Source: Rhodopirellula sp. (GTDB lineage: Bacteria > Planctomycetota > Planctomycetia > Pirellulales > Thermoguttaceae). Taken from it: a stretch of 64,000 nucleotides of DNA. Position numbers and translations under genes: made by a program. The DNA lies in the NCBI GenBank assembly GCA_012728855.1, contig JAAYEH010000681.1, forward strand, positions 1 to 64,000, in the 5' to 3' direction. The notes beneath the pieces were generated by a model. It ran no database searches. It worked only from the letters and a program-made list of their open reading frames with translations, and had not been told where the DNA came from. How positions within the stretch are numbered: the first letter of the stretch is position 1; every line of letters starts with the position of its first letter. Below, piece after piece: positions 34,796 through 43,551 of the stretch.

Positions 34796-36115
34796 ATGAA
34801 AACAGCCAAGGTCGCCATCGTCGGTTTCGGAACCATCGGATCGGGTGTCGCCCGGTTGCTCGTCGAGCAGCGCGAGCGGATTTCACGCCGTGCCGGCCGG
34901 CCCGTGGAACTGGCCTGCGTCGTCGATCCCGACATCAACCGCTGCCGAAATTTCACCCTTCCAAAAGGGGTGCTGACGCGTGACCTCTCCCGGGTAACAC
35001 AGGATCCTGAGATCGAAGTCGCTGTTGAATTGGTGGGCGGGCTGGAGCCGGCGAGGACGATTGTGCTCGAACTGCTCCGTAGCGGTAAGAACGTTGTTAC
35101 GGCGAACAAGGCCCTGCTGGCGGAGCATGGGCGGGAATTGTTCGATTGCGCCCGCCAGGCGGGGCGGTCGATCGCGTTGGAGGCCGCGGTCGGCGGCGGC
35201 ATTCCGGTCATTGCCGCGATCGGACAAAGCCTGTCGGCCAACCAGATCGAATCGATCCGAGCGATTCTCAACGGCACCAGCAACTTCATTCTCACGCAAA
35301 TGGAGGAGCATGACCGAGACTATGCCGCTTCGGTTGCCGAAGCCCAGCGATTGGGTTATGCCGAGGCGAATCCGGCAATGGATGTCAACGGCAGTGATGC
35401 CGCACAAAAACTTGCCATACTTGCCCACCTTGCCTTTGGTGCCCAAGTTAACTGGAAGAAAATCCCCCGGATCGGCATCGACACGGTTGACGTGGCCGAC
35501 CTACGCTACGCGAAGGAGTTGGGCTATAGTATCAAGCTTTTGGCGGTCGCTCGGCTTGTGCCGGAAGGGTTGGAATTGCATGTATCTCCTACGTTGGTCC
35601 GGCACGGATCGCCTCTTGCGGAGGTCCGCGGCGCCTACAACGCGATTCGGATAATTGGCGATGCGGTGGGGCAGGTTTTTCTTCATGGGCTGGGCGCCGG
35701 ACAGATGCCGACCGCTTCGGCCGTTGTCGCCGACGTCATCGACACGATCCTGGGTCGTACGGCGATCACGTTCGAAGCGTTGGGATTGTGGTCGGGCGAC
35801 CGCGAGGCGCCGGTCACGGCAGGCGATCCCGACATGGCGCCGGGGCGTTTCTACCTGCGGTTCAACGTGGACGACACTCCCGGCGTGTTGGCGGAGTTGG
35901 CGGGTGTGCTGGGGCGGCATAAGATATCGATCGCCTCGGTGATTCAGCACGAGAGCGATGAAGAGGTCGATGGGGTTGTTTCGTTGGTGATCATGACCCA
36001 TTCGGCCCTGGAGGGGGCGATGCGGCAGGCATTGGAGGAGATCGATCGGCTGGCGTGCGTTCACGAAATGACGGTTCGGATGCGCGTCAGCGACCTGCAG
36101 GAGTCGCATCGATGA
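34796..36115 (+). CDS. hom: Homoserine dehydrogenase
   Basis: 439 residues. It reduces aspartate semialdehyde to homoserine with NAD(P)H. The Rossmann motif VGFGTIGSGV starts at residue ~8; NVVTANKALLAEHG, GGGIPVI, LNGTSNFIL and DVNGSDAAQKLAIL are the conserved substrate and hinge segments. A C-terminal ACT domain (NVDDTPGVLAELAGVL onward) suggests feedback control by threonine. The start ATG at 34796 matches the family N-terminus (MKTAKVAIVG). Its stop codon overlaps the next gene's start (ATGA at 36112), indicating translational coupling with the mutase-like gene. Confidence 0.96.
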   Translation: MKTAKVAIVGFGTIGSGVARLLVEQRERISRRAGRPVELACVVDPDINRCRNFTLPKGVLTRDLSRVTQDPEIEVAVELVGGLEPARTIVLELLRSGKNVVTANKALLAEHGRELFDCARQAGRSIALEAAVGGGIPVIAAIGQSLSANQIESIRAILNGTSNFILTQMEEHDRDYAASVAEAQRLGYAEANPAMDVNGSDAAQKLAILAHLAFGAQVNWKKIPRIGIDTVDVADLRYAKELGYSIKLLAVARLVPEGLELHVSPTLVRHGSPLAEVRGAYNAIRIIGDAVGQVFLHGLGAGQMPTASAVVADVIDTILGRTAITFEALGLWSGDREAPVTAGDPDMAPGRFYLRFNVDDTPGVLAELAGVLGRHKISIASVIQHESDEEVDGVVSLVIMTHSALEGAMRQALEEIDRLACVHEMTVRMRVSDLQESHR

Positions 36116-37326
36116 AATATGCCATCGTGATCCCCGACGGCTGCGCGGATGAACCGCAAGAATCGCTCGGCGGGCAGACGCCGTTGGAGGCCGCCTATTT
36201 GCCGGCGATGGACGCCGTGGCCGCGGCCGGCGTGGTCGGCCGCGCGAACAATGTCCCGACGTCGTTGCCGCCCGGGTCGGACGTGGCGAATCTCAGTCTC
36301 CTCGGCTACAGCCCCTTGGAGCATTTCACCGGCCGTGCCCCTTTGGAGGCCGCCGCCCAGGGGATCGAATTGGGGCCGGGCGATTGGGCAGTTCGCTGCA
36401 ACCTGGTGACCATCGAAGATCAATGCATGAGGGATTTCACCGCCGGACATATCTCCAGCGAAGAAGCCGCAGTCCTGATCGCCACCGCCGCGGAGCATCT
36501 CGGTTCCGACCGGCTGCAGTTCTACCCGGGCGTGAGCTATCGCAATCTGCTCGTTTATCGTGCAGGAAGCCAGTCGGCGCCTTTCACGCCGGATACCCGC
36601 ACCACGCCGCCGCACGATCTCACGGACAAGTCGGTGCTCGACGACTATCCGCGGGGCCCCGGCTGCGACTTGCTCAGTCGGTTGATGAGCGACAGCGTTG
36701 GGCTGTTTGCCGATCATCCGGTGAATAGCGCTCGACGCAAAGCGGGGAAGCTGCCGGCGACGAGTATTTGGCTTTGGGGCTTGGGCAGCACGCCGCGACT
36801 GGCGCCGTTTTCTCAGCGGTACGGCAAGCGGGGGGCGATGATTACGGCGGTCGATCTCTTGCGGGGCTTGGCGGTACTGCTCGGCTGGCGGCGGATTGAA
36901 GTGCCCGGAGCGACCGGCTACACCGACACCGACTACGCTGCCAAAGGACGCTATGCCGTCGCCGCCCTGGACGACGTCGATGTGATTTGCGTCCACGTCG
37001 AGGCAACTGACGAAGCCTCGCACGAAGGGGACTTGGACGCTAAGATCAAAGCGCTGGAAGAAATCGACCACCATATCGTTGCTCCGCTCCATGAAGCGCT
37101 CAGCGCGAGGGGCGATTATCGCATCCTGGTCACTCCCGACCATCCGACACCGTTGCGAACCAAGACGCACAGCCACGGTTACGTCCCCTTTGCGATGGCC
37201 GGCGCCGGCGTCGAGCCGGACGAGGCGACTACGTATGACGATCCGACATCGAATCGATCGAAGCTCGTTTTTGACGAAGGCTGGAAGCTGATGCCCTACT
37301 TTTTGGGAGATCAAGCCTTTTCCTAA
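36112..37326 (+). CDS. Phosphoglycerate mutase-like metalloenzyme, proposed homoserine kinase
   Basis: 404 residues of the cofactor-independent phosphoglycerate mutase (ApgM) superfamily. The metal/nucleophile region is visible in KYAIVIPDGCADEP, the DVANLSLLGYSP segment carries the family Ser nucleophile environment, and the C-terminus has VHVEATDEASHEGD and LVTPDHPTPLRTKTHS, the metal-binding Asp/His motifs. Annotated relatives next to hom genes form the clade called proposed homoserine kinase, thought to replace ThrB. Here it is translationally coupled to hom and followed by lysC, and no GHMP-type thrB is present in the window, so a threonine-pathway role is more likely than glycolysis. 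This is context-based inference. Confidence 0.87.
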   Translation: MKYAIVIPDGCADEPQESLGGQTPLEAAYLPAMDAVAAAGVVGRANNVPTSLPPGSDVANLSLLGYSPLEHFTGRAPLEAAAQGIELGPGDWAVRCNLVTIEDQCMRDFTAGHISSEEAAVLIATAAEHLGSDRLQFYPGVSYRNLLVYRAGSQSAPFTPDTRTTPPHDLTDKSVLDDYPRGPGCDLLSRLMSDSVGLFADHPVNSARRKAGKLPATSIWLWGLGSTPRLAPFSQRYGKRGAMITAVDLLRGLAVLLGWRRIEVPGATGYTDTDYAAKGRYAVAALDDVDVICVHVEATDEASHEGDLDAKIKALEEIDHHIVAPLHEALSARGDYRILVTPDHPTPLRTKTHSHGYVPFAMAGAGVEPDEATTYDDPTSNRSKLVFDEGWKLMPYFLGDQAFS

Positions 37327-37358
37327 CCCACAGCACGCTTCTGGGCCGGGTTCCAATT

Positions 37359-37453
37359 CGTTTAACCGCAACGGCCAACGGCCTGCGCGGGAAGCGGCAA
37401 CAAAGCCCGCCTCGGCACATCACGCGCAGGCCGTTGGCCGTTGCGGTTAAACG
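37359..37453. repeat. Perfect 31-bp inverted repeat between the mutase-like gene and lysC
   Basis: Arms 37359-37389 and 37423-37453 are exact reverse complements (left begins CGTTTAACCGCAACGGCCAA), separated by 33 bases. It begins 32 bases after the upstream stop and ends 73 bases before the aspartate kinase start. It is not followed by a T-run, so it may be a mobile palindrome or a regulatory stem rather than an intrinsic terminator. Confidence 0.9.
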
Positions 37454-37526
37454 AGCCGAACGCGCGTGCATAGCGACCAAAGTCTGCACACAAAGATCTG
37501 AACCTCTAACCCCTTAGCACGAAACC

Positions 37527-39320
37527 ATGTCGATCATCGTTCAGAAATTCGGCGGCACCAGTGTCGCGGATAGCGAAAAGATCCTGGCGGCGGCGCGCAA
37601 GGCCGTGCGCGCTCAAAAGGAAGGCCATCAGGTGGTGATGGTCGTCAGCGCGATGGGCAAGAATACCGACCTGCTGGTCGACCTGGCGCGTCAGATTCAT
37701 CAGGATCCGCCCGCCCGCGAAATGGACATGCTCCTTTCCACCGGCGAGCAGGTGAGTGTGGCCTTGATGGCGATGGCCATCGACTCCTTGGGCCACCAGG
37801 CGATCAGCCTTACCGGGGCTCAGATCGGCATCAAGACCGACAGCACCTTCACCAAAGCCCGCATCCGCTCGATCACCACCGACCGGCTGCGACAGGCGCT
37901 CGACGAAGGGAAGATCGTCATTGCCGCCGGGTTTCAGGGGATCGACGAAGGCTTTAATATCACCACGCTGGGCCGCGGCGGCAGCGACACGACCGCGGTA
38001 GCCCTGGCAGCGGCCCTGCACGCCGATCTCTGCGAGATCTTCACCGACGTCGACGGCGTCTACACCACCGATCCCCGACTGGTGCCGGATGCCCGCCGGG
38101 TACTCCGGATCAGTTACGACGAGATGTTGGAGTTGGCCAGCGTGGGGGCCGGCGTGATGCATAACCGTTCCATCGAATTCGCTAAGAAGTTCAATGTTCC
38201 GGTACATGTACGCAGCAGCTTCAGCGACAACCCGGGCACGCTCATCTGCGCCCAGCCGGAATCGTCGGACCAGCCCGTCTGTGGAGCGGCCTTGGTGAGA
38301 AACGAGGCGCGGGTGACCCTGCTGGGAGTGCCGGACCGGCCGGGCGTGGCAGCGGCGGTCTTCTCGCGTGTGGCGGCGCGGAACGTGGCGATGGACATGA
38401 TCGTTCAGAACGTCGGTGAAAACGGCTTGGCTGAAATCTCCTTCACTGTTTTCCGCGACGATTTGCCCACCACGCTCAAAGCGGTCGAAGAGGCCACTCG
38501 CGAAGTCGGTGCCGCCGGCTACAACTACGACGACAACGTGTCGAAGGTCTCCGTGGTCGGTTTGGGCATGGCAACCCAGCCCGGAGTGGCTCAGCGGATG
38601 TTCCAGGTGCTTGCAGAGAAGGGGATCAACATTCTCATGATCAGCACCAGTGAGATCAAGATCTCCGTGCTGGTCGACCGAGACGCGGCGGTCGACGCGC
38701 TGCGAACGGTGCATGAGGTTTTCCAGTTGGAGGTTCCGCCGGCCTGTGAATCGCTGGAGGCCGCCGGGGTCATCCTGGCTGGCAGGGCGGCATCCGCGGC
38801 GGTCAACAACACGGCCGAGATTGTCGCGAGAATGCAAGGGATGGAGGATCTGATCATCGAGGGCATCGCGCTGGACGAATCCCAGGCGCGAGTGACGCTG
38901 GTGGGAGTGCCGGACCGGCCGGGCCTGGCGGCGCACGTGTTCGAACAGGTGGCGGCTGGAGGGATCGTGGTGGACATGATCGTACAAAGCGTGGGGCGGG
39001 AGGGCCATGCAACGCTGAGTTTCACGATGCCCCAGCCCGACCTCGAGAAGGGCCTGACAATTGCCGCAGGTCTGGCCAAGCGGTTCAACTGCGGCAAGCC
39101 GACGAGTTGTCCGCGGGTGGCGAAGTTGGCCGTCAGCGGCACCGGGATGCGCAGTCACACGGGCGTGGCGAGGCGGCTTTTCCAGTGCCTGGCCGACGAG
39201 GGGATCAATGTCGACATGATCAGCACCAGCGAGATGCAGATCAACGTGGTGGTCGACGGCGGCCAGGGCCAGCAAGCCCGAGAAGCCCTGCGGAGGAAAT
39301 TTGCCGACGTGATGCTGTGA
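37527..39320 (+). CDS. lysC: Aspartate kinase with four ACT domains
   Basis: 597 residues, longer than the usual ~400-450. The N-terminal amino-acid kinase domain has IVQKFGGTSVAD, LSTGEQVS, GRGGSDTTAVALAAAL and EIFTDVDGVYTTDPR. After residue ~260 come two tandem ACT pairs: the segments ARVTLLGVPDRPGVAAAVF and ARVTLVGVPDRPGLAAHVF show that the regulatory region is duplicated. Cyanobacterial aspartate kinases have the same four-ACT layout. The enzyme makes aspartyl phosphate for Lys, Met and Thr, with feedback inhibition expected. It is the third gene of the hom cluster. The stop codon abuts the stop of the convergent nuclease-family gene. Confidence 0.95.
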   Translation: MSIIVQKFGGTSVADSEKILAAARKAVRAQKEGHQVVMVVSAMGKNTDLLVDLARQIHQDPPAREMDMLLSTGEQVSVALMAMAIDSLGHQAISLTGAQIGIKTDSTFTKARIRSITTDRLRQALDEGKIVIAAGFQGIDEGFNITTLGRGGSDTTAVALAAALHADLCEIFTDVDGVYTTDPRLVPDARRVLRISYDEMLELASVGAGVMHNRSIEFAKKFNVPVHVRSSFSDNPGTLICAQPESSDQPVCGAALVRNEARVTLLGVPDRPGVAAAVFSRVAARNVAMDMIVQNVGENGLAEISFTVFRDDLPTTLKAVEEATREVGAAGYNYDDNVSKVSVVGLGMATQPGVAQRMFQVLAEKGINILMISTSEIKISVLVDRDAAVDALRTVHEVFQLEVPPACESLEAAGVILAGRAASAAVNNTAEIVARMQGMEDLIIEGIALDESQARVTLVGVPDRPGLAAHVFEQVAAGGIVVDMIVQSVGREGHATLSFTMPQPDLEKGLTIAAGLAKRFNCGKPTSCPRVAKLAVSGTGMRSHTGVARRLFQCLADEGINVDMISTSEMQINVVVDGGQGQQAREALRRKFADVML

Positions 39321-39725
39321 TCAGCCTCCCAACACGTCGTTGAGAACCTCCTCATTGACGAAGATCGGCAGCGGCGGTTGGCAGGTGACGGCGACGGCGA
39401 TGGCGTCGGACGGGCGGGCATCGATTTCGATCAGTTCGCCATCCTGCCGGACGCGGAGTTTGGCAAAATAGGTGTGCTCCTTCAACTCGCTGATCACGAC
39501 GTCCTGGAACTCCGCCCCCAGGTGTTCCACGACGCTGACGATCAGGTCGTGCGTCAGCGGCCGCGGCGACGGGAAACCTTTGACGCGGCGGTCGATGCTC
39601 GTCGCCTCGAAGATGCCGATCAGGATTGGAAAGGTACGGTTCCCGTCGATCTCCTTCAAGTAGATCACCTGGTTGTCGTTGATTTCGCTGATGATGATCC
39701 GCGAGAGTTGCATCGGGACCGGCAT
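39321..39725 (-). CDS. Bifunctional nuclease family protein (DUF151)
   Basis: 134 residues covering one DUF151/BFN domain: VIYLKEIDGNRTFPILIGIF, EATSIDRRV, RPLTHDLIVSVVEHLGA and the C-terminal ARPSDAIAVAV motif. Plant relatives have RNase and DNase activity; bacterial functions are unproven. The ATG at 39725 has AAGGA seven bases upstream, so the 189-residue ORF is over-extended. It converges with lysC with no spacer and is divergent from the NUDIX gene. Confidence 0.9.
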   Translation of the reverse strand: MPVPMQLSRIIISEINDNQVIYLKEIDGNRTFPILIGIFEATSIDRRVKGFPSPRPLTHDLIVSVVEHLGAEFQDVVISELKEHTYFAKLRVRQDGELIEIDARPSDAIAVAVTCQPPLPIFVNEEVLNDVLGG

Positions 39726-39888
39726 GGACGTATCCTTGCACGCAAGCGTTCGGTAGCGGTGAAAGGGCCGGATTGCGGCCGAAAGTCTATTATAAGCGGT
39801 AGTCTGCGGACGCAACCAGGGGGCGGGACGATTCGCTTTGCGCCCCTGGAAGTCGGGTTCGCGTTGGCTCAAGAAACGGATTTTCCTC

Positions 39889-40431
39889 ATGCCCGATCGT
39901 AGTTGGACCCTGTTGGACAGCCGGCAGATTGCCCAGTACCCGATTCTTCGCTTGCGAGAAGACCGCTACCGCTTCGAGCCCAGCGGGGCGGAATCGCGAT
40001 TTATCGTCTGCGATACGGCCGATTGGGCCTTGATCATCGCGACGACGCTTGAAGGCGAGTTGATCCTGATCCGCCAGTATCGCCACGGTGTGCGGCAAGT
40101 CGTTTTGGAAGTGCCCGGCGGGGTGCTCGACGCGGGCGAATCGCCCGAAGAGGCGGCGGGCCGCGAACTGCGGGAGGAGACCGGATACGAGGCAGGCCGG
40201 ATCCGCTACGTGGGCAAGATGCTCCCGAACCCGGCGATCAACAGCGCCCGGCTGCACGTCGTCCGCGCCGAGGATTGTCGCCGGGTTGGTCCACCGCAGT
40301 TCGACTCTTTCGAGCAGATCGAGGTCGTGCTGCGACCGCTTGATGCCGTCCCCCGCATGATTTCCAGCGGAGAGATCGACCACGCCCTGGTGATCGCCTC
40401 GTTCGCCCTGCTGAAAGCGGTTCCCCAGTAG
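39889..40431 (+). CDS. NUDIX hydrolase, ADP-ribose pyrophosphatase-like
   Basis: 180 residues. The NUDIX box is complete: GGVLDAGESPEEAAGRELRE followed by ETGYEAG, which fits the GX5EX7REUXEEXGU consensus. The upstream strand ELILIRQYRHGVRQVVLEVP with its E-x-P motif is typical of ADP-ribose/NDP-sugar pyrophosphatases. It would hydrolyse ADP-ribose or a related nucleoside diphosphate, using Mg ions. The ATG at 39889 starts MPDRSW; no strong Shine-Dalgarno is seen. Confidence 0.92.
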   Translation: MPDRSWTLLDSRQIAQYPILRLREDRYRFEPSGAESRFIVCDTADWALIIATTLEGELILIRQYRHGVRQVVLEVPGGVLDAGESPEEAAGRELREETGYEAGRIRYVGKMLPNPAINSARLHVVRAEDCRRVGPPQFDSFEQIEVVLRPLDAVPRMISSGEIDHALVIASFALLKAVPQ

Positions 40432-40505
40432 ATCCCGCTTGCCGAGCGGGATCTGTGGAGCAATCGGAATCCGTAGGGCAAGATCCCGCTCGGCAAGCGG
40501 GATCT
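40430..40505. terminator. Bidirectional hairpin between convergent genes
   Basis: AGATCCCGCTTGCCGAGCGG-type 25-mer at 40430-40454 and its exact reverse complement at 40481-40505. Each 25-mer is itself a small palindrome (AGATCCCGCT...AGCGGGATCT). The first begins within the NUDIX stop codon, and the second ends five bases before the sialidase-like gene's stop. The position between convergent genes suggests a two-way terminator. Confidence 0.75.
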
Positions 40506-40510
40506 ACCAA

Positions 40511-41599
40511 TTACGGGACGATTTCCAGGTCGGCCATATAGATGGCGGTGATCGGGGCGCCGTCGGCGTCTTTTTCGTGTGTCGAGTACCACGAGACGAC
40601 ACCGCGGGTCGGACTCAGTTCGACGAAACCCGGATAGGAGTTGTCGCCGCCGCTGGGCAGTTCGGCGAACGGGTGGATCGTGTCGCCTTCAAGCCAATAG
40701 AGAACCGTTTTTGGGCCACTGGCCGTGCTGCGCCGACCACCGACGAGCCGGCGGTCGCCCCAGCAAGCCAACAACGGACCGCCGATGTAGTCGGGCAAGT
40801 CTTTTCGAGTCCACTCAGTATAGGGCGGCGGCGATTGCACCAATTGGGCGGGTCGCGAGCCGCTGCGGCTCACGCCGAGGAGGCTCCCGTCGTCCTCAAA
40901 TAGAAAGGCGGTCTCATCGCCACGGTCTTCCTGAAAGAGCGAGTGAAATCGCCAGATGAGTCCGTCGTCGCTTTGGAGCATGGCGGACTGCACCAGATCG
41001 CGTTCGCCTGACACCTGAGCGTAGCCGCGGTTGCGGCGGCCGCAAAGATAGGCTTTGCCGTCGTGGCTTGCGGCGCGCCAGATATAGTGCCCGTAGGTGC
41101 CTTCCAGTTGCCGGGGGCCGTCCCATGCCTTCCCGTCCGCCGTCCAGGCGGCGAAGCCAAGGTGCTTGTTAAGGTCGTACTCGTCGCGCGGCAACGGTCC
41201 GTCGCCGGAATACCAGGTGCCCGTAAAGACGAATAGTTTGTCCTGAAAACTGAGGAAATGCGGATCGCGGGTATCGCGGCGGGGGACGGAGAAGCGGTGT
41301 TCCTGCTTCCACTCGTTTGTGTCGTCGCTGGAGAGCACGATGATCGAGGAAGTCGGATACACCATATGACCGTCGGGGCAACTGCGGAAAGTCAGCCAGA
41401 ATCTTCCCTGCCAACGGATCAGATCGGTAAAGGCGTTGTGTTCACCGTTGTGAAAGACCCGCCGGACATTGGTAACCTCCACGCGCGGCAACACGGCGGC
41501 GCCGGCATGAAGCGGGACAAGACAGATTGCCCAGGCGAGCAGGAAGAAAAAGCGGAGGTTTTTCCAGACTGCCTTAATGGGGGCCGTGTGGTTCTGCAT
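40511..41599 (-). CDS. Secreted sialidase-like beta-propeller protein
   Basis: 362 residues with a signal peptide (FFFLLAWAICLVPLHAGA). The body has bladed-propeller features: GEHNAFTDLIRWQGRFWLTF, SSIIVLSSDDTNEWKQ (Asp-box-like), RDPHFLSFQDKLFVFTG, MLQSDDGLIWRF and SYPGFVEL. It resembles exo-alpha-sialidase/BNR-repeat proteins, but the classic Arg triad cannot be assigned with confidence. It may bind or cut an extracellular glycan. GAGGAG lies nine bases before the ATG at 41599; the longer ORF runs into repeat-derived DNA. It is divergent from the next gene. Confidence 0.78.
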   Translation of the reverse strand: MQNHTAPIKAVWKNLRFFFLLAWAICLVPLHAGAAVLPRVEVTNVRRVFHNGEHNAFTDLIRWQGRFWLTFRSCPDGHMVYPTSSIIVLSSDDTNEWKQEHRFSVPRRDTRDPHFLSFQDKLFVFTGTWYSGDGPLPRDEYDLNKHLGFAAWTADGKAWDGPRQLEGTYGHYIWRAASHDGKAYLCGRRNRGYAQVSGERDLVQSAMLQSDDGLIWRFHSLFQEDRGDETAFLFEDDGSLLGVSRSGSRPAQLVQSPPPYTEWTRKDLPDYIGGPLLACWGDRRLVGGRRSTASGPKTVLYWLEGDTIHPFAELPSGGDNSYPGFVELSPTRGVVSWYSTHEKDADGAPITAIYMADLEIVP

Positions 41600-41867
41600 G
41601 TCGATCAACTCCTCTGTTGTGGCCTCGCGGACGGGAATTGCGCCTACTCGCCGGTTTTCGCACATGGCGCCGGGATCGTCAAGACAACGAGGATTCCAAG
41701 CTCGTCTTGCTTTGCTTTCCCCGGTTTTTGACAATGGCCGGGAGCCAATCCCCGTTTTGTTCGGGCTGCCAAGATCGAATGATGGACAGATTCCGGGCGA
41801 AGACCCGGCCACCCAACCGGTCCACTTCACTCGCAGCCGAAAATCGCGTTAATGAAAGGGACAGCCG

Positions 41868-43523
41868 ATGAGTGGCCTGATCGCCCTACTCGCCGTGCTT
41901 GCCGTGCCCGTGGAACCGTTCGATCAGTGGGCGCCGGAGAATCATGAAGCGACCGAGCTTCCGGTTTGCGTCGGAAAGCGTCTTGCGGCCGAATCGCGGG
42001 AGGCTTTGGAAAACGGACTGCCCGTTACGCCTTACAAGGGCCTGACGGCGGCTGTCCAGCTTGATAACGGCGTCGTTTGGGCCGCTTCACACGGCGGACT
42101 GATGTGCCTGGAACCGGGTGCGGACCACTGGCGATTGTTCCATTCGCGCCGCTGGCTTCCCAGCGATCGCGTGCTCGACCTGGCCGTGGCACGCGACGGC
42201 GCCGTCTGGGCCAAGACGGAAGCGGGTATCTGCACGCTGGTCAAACGGCGATGGACGCTGGAGCAGAAAATGGCTGAAATCCACGGTATGCTCCGCAAGC
42301 ATCATGTGCGGCTGGAAATGATCTGCGATATCCAGCTTAAGCAACCCGGTACGCTCGCCAGCGGCTACCAACAGCACAGCAGCGATAACGACGGGCTATG
42401 GACCAGTCTCTACGTGGCGGCCGAAGCGTTTCGCTACGGGGCTACCGGAGATCCGCAGGCGAGGCGGAATGCCTGGCAATCGGTTGAGTTGCTGATGCTG
42501 CTGGAGGAAGTGACCGGTATCGCGGGCTTCGTTGCCCGCAGCATCATGCCCGGCGACGGTCCGAACCCGGCAGAGGCCTACGGCGGCCAATGGTATCACA
42601 CGCCGGACGGCCGCTGGTGGTGGAAAGGCGACACTTCCAGCGACGAGATCGACGGTCACTATTTCGCCTACGCCGTCTACTACGACGTCGCTGCCACTGC
42701 CGAGCAGAAAGAGAAGATCCGGCAAGTCGTCACCCGCATCACCGATCATATTCTCGATCACGGGTATTATCTGGTCGGACCCTCGGGCAAGCCGACGACC
42801 TGGGGCGTCTGGGCGCCCGAGCAGCTCAACCATAACCTGCGATGGATCATCGAGCGCGGTCTCAATTCGCTGGAGATACTGTCCTATTTGAAGGTGGCGG
42901 AGCACATTACGGGCAACGCCCGCTACCGAGAGGCGGCCCGTGAATTGATCGAGAAGCACGCCTATGCCATGAATACCGTTCGCCAGAAAATCCTTTGGCC
43001 CGACAGCGAGGTGAACCACAGCGACGACGAGTTGGCCTTTCTAGCCTATTATCCGCTCTTGTGGCTCGAACGTGATCCGAAGCTCCGCGAGTATTATCTA
43101 TGGAGCATCGAACGCTCGTGGCAGATTGAGCGGCCGGAGCGGTCGCCGCTGTTTAACTTGATTTACGCCGCGGCCCGGCAGGCGAGCGTCTGGTCTACGC
43201 CCTGCAAACGGCCCCCCGCCGCCCTCGTCGAAGATGACCAATACGACCGGAACGAGTGCCTGGCGTGGTTCCGCGAAGTGCCCGCCGACACGATCTCCTG
43301 GCGGATGGAAAACAGCAACCGCCGCGACGTGGGCGACCTGGTGGTGAACCGCTTCGGCCGCGGATGCGGCCTACGAGTCCTGCCGATTTCCGAACGGCTC
43401 ATGCTGCGATGGAACGCCGATCCCTATCAACTCGATAACGGCGACGGCGGCCGCACGCGCGGAGACGGCGTCTTCATCCTCCTGCCCTACTGGATGGGCA
43501 GATATCATCGGTTGATCGAGTGA
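41868..43523 (+). CDS. Secreted two-domain protein: propeller repeats plus alpha-toroid domain
   Basis: 551 residues with a weak signal peptide (LIALLAVLAVP). Residues ~55-130 contain two blades of two-component-regulator propeller type (NGVVWAASHGGLMCLEP and DGAVWAKTEAGICTL). From ~135 to 470 there is an alpha-helical region with HSSDNDGLWTSLYVAAEAFR, WWWKGDTSSDEIDGHYFAY and an HNLRWIIERGLNSLEIL segment, resembling (alpha/alpha)6 toroids of polysaccharide lyases or glycosidases. The fold and catalytic residues cannot be confirmed. AAAGGGA precedes the ATG. It lies among carbohydrate-related genes, so glycan processing is plausible. Confidence 0.75.
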   Translation: MSGLIALLAVLAVPVEPFDQWAPENHEATELPVCVGKRLAAESREALENGLPVTPYKGLTAAVQLDNGVVWAASHGGLMCLEPGADHWRLFHSRRWLPSDRVLDLAVARDGAVWAKTEAGICTLVKRRWTLEQKMAEIHGMLRKHHVRLEMICDIQLKQPGTLASGYQQHSSDNDGLWTSLYVAAEAFRYGATGDPQARRNAWQSVELLMLLEEVTGIAGFVARSIMPGDGPNPAEAYGGQWYHTPDGRWWWKGDTSSDEIDGHYFAYAVYYDVAATAEQKEKIRQVVTRITDHILDHGYYLVGPSGKPTTWGVWAPEQLNHNLRWIIERGLNSLEILSYLKVAEHITGNARYREAARELIEKHAYAMNTVRQKILWPDSEVNHSDDELAFLAYYPLLWLERDPKLREYYLWSIERSWQIERPERSPLFNLIYAAARQASVWSTPCKRPPAALVEDDQYDRNECLAWFREVPADTISWRMENSNRRDVGDLVVNRFGRGCGLRVLPISERLMLRWNADPYQLDNGDGGRTRGDGVFILLPYWMGRYHRLIE

Positions 43524-43551
43524 GTGGGAGCGTCGCCGTCCTCCCCGTCCC

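Noticed and set aside
42000-43100. Identity of the toroid protein as a specific glycosidase
   Set aside because: Catalytic residues cannot be assigned from sequence alone, so no enzyme name was given.
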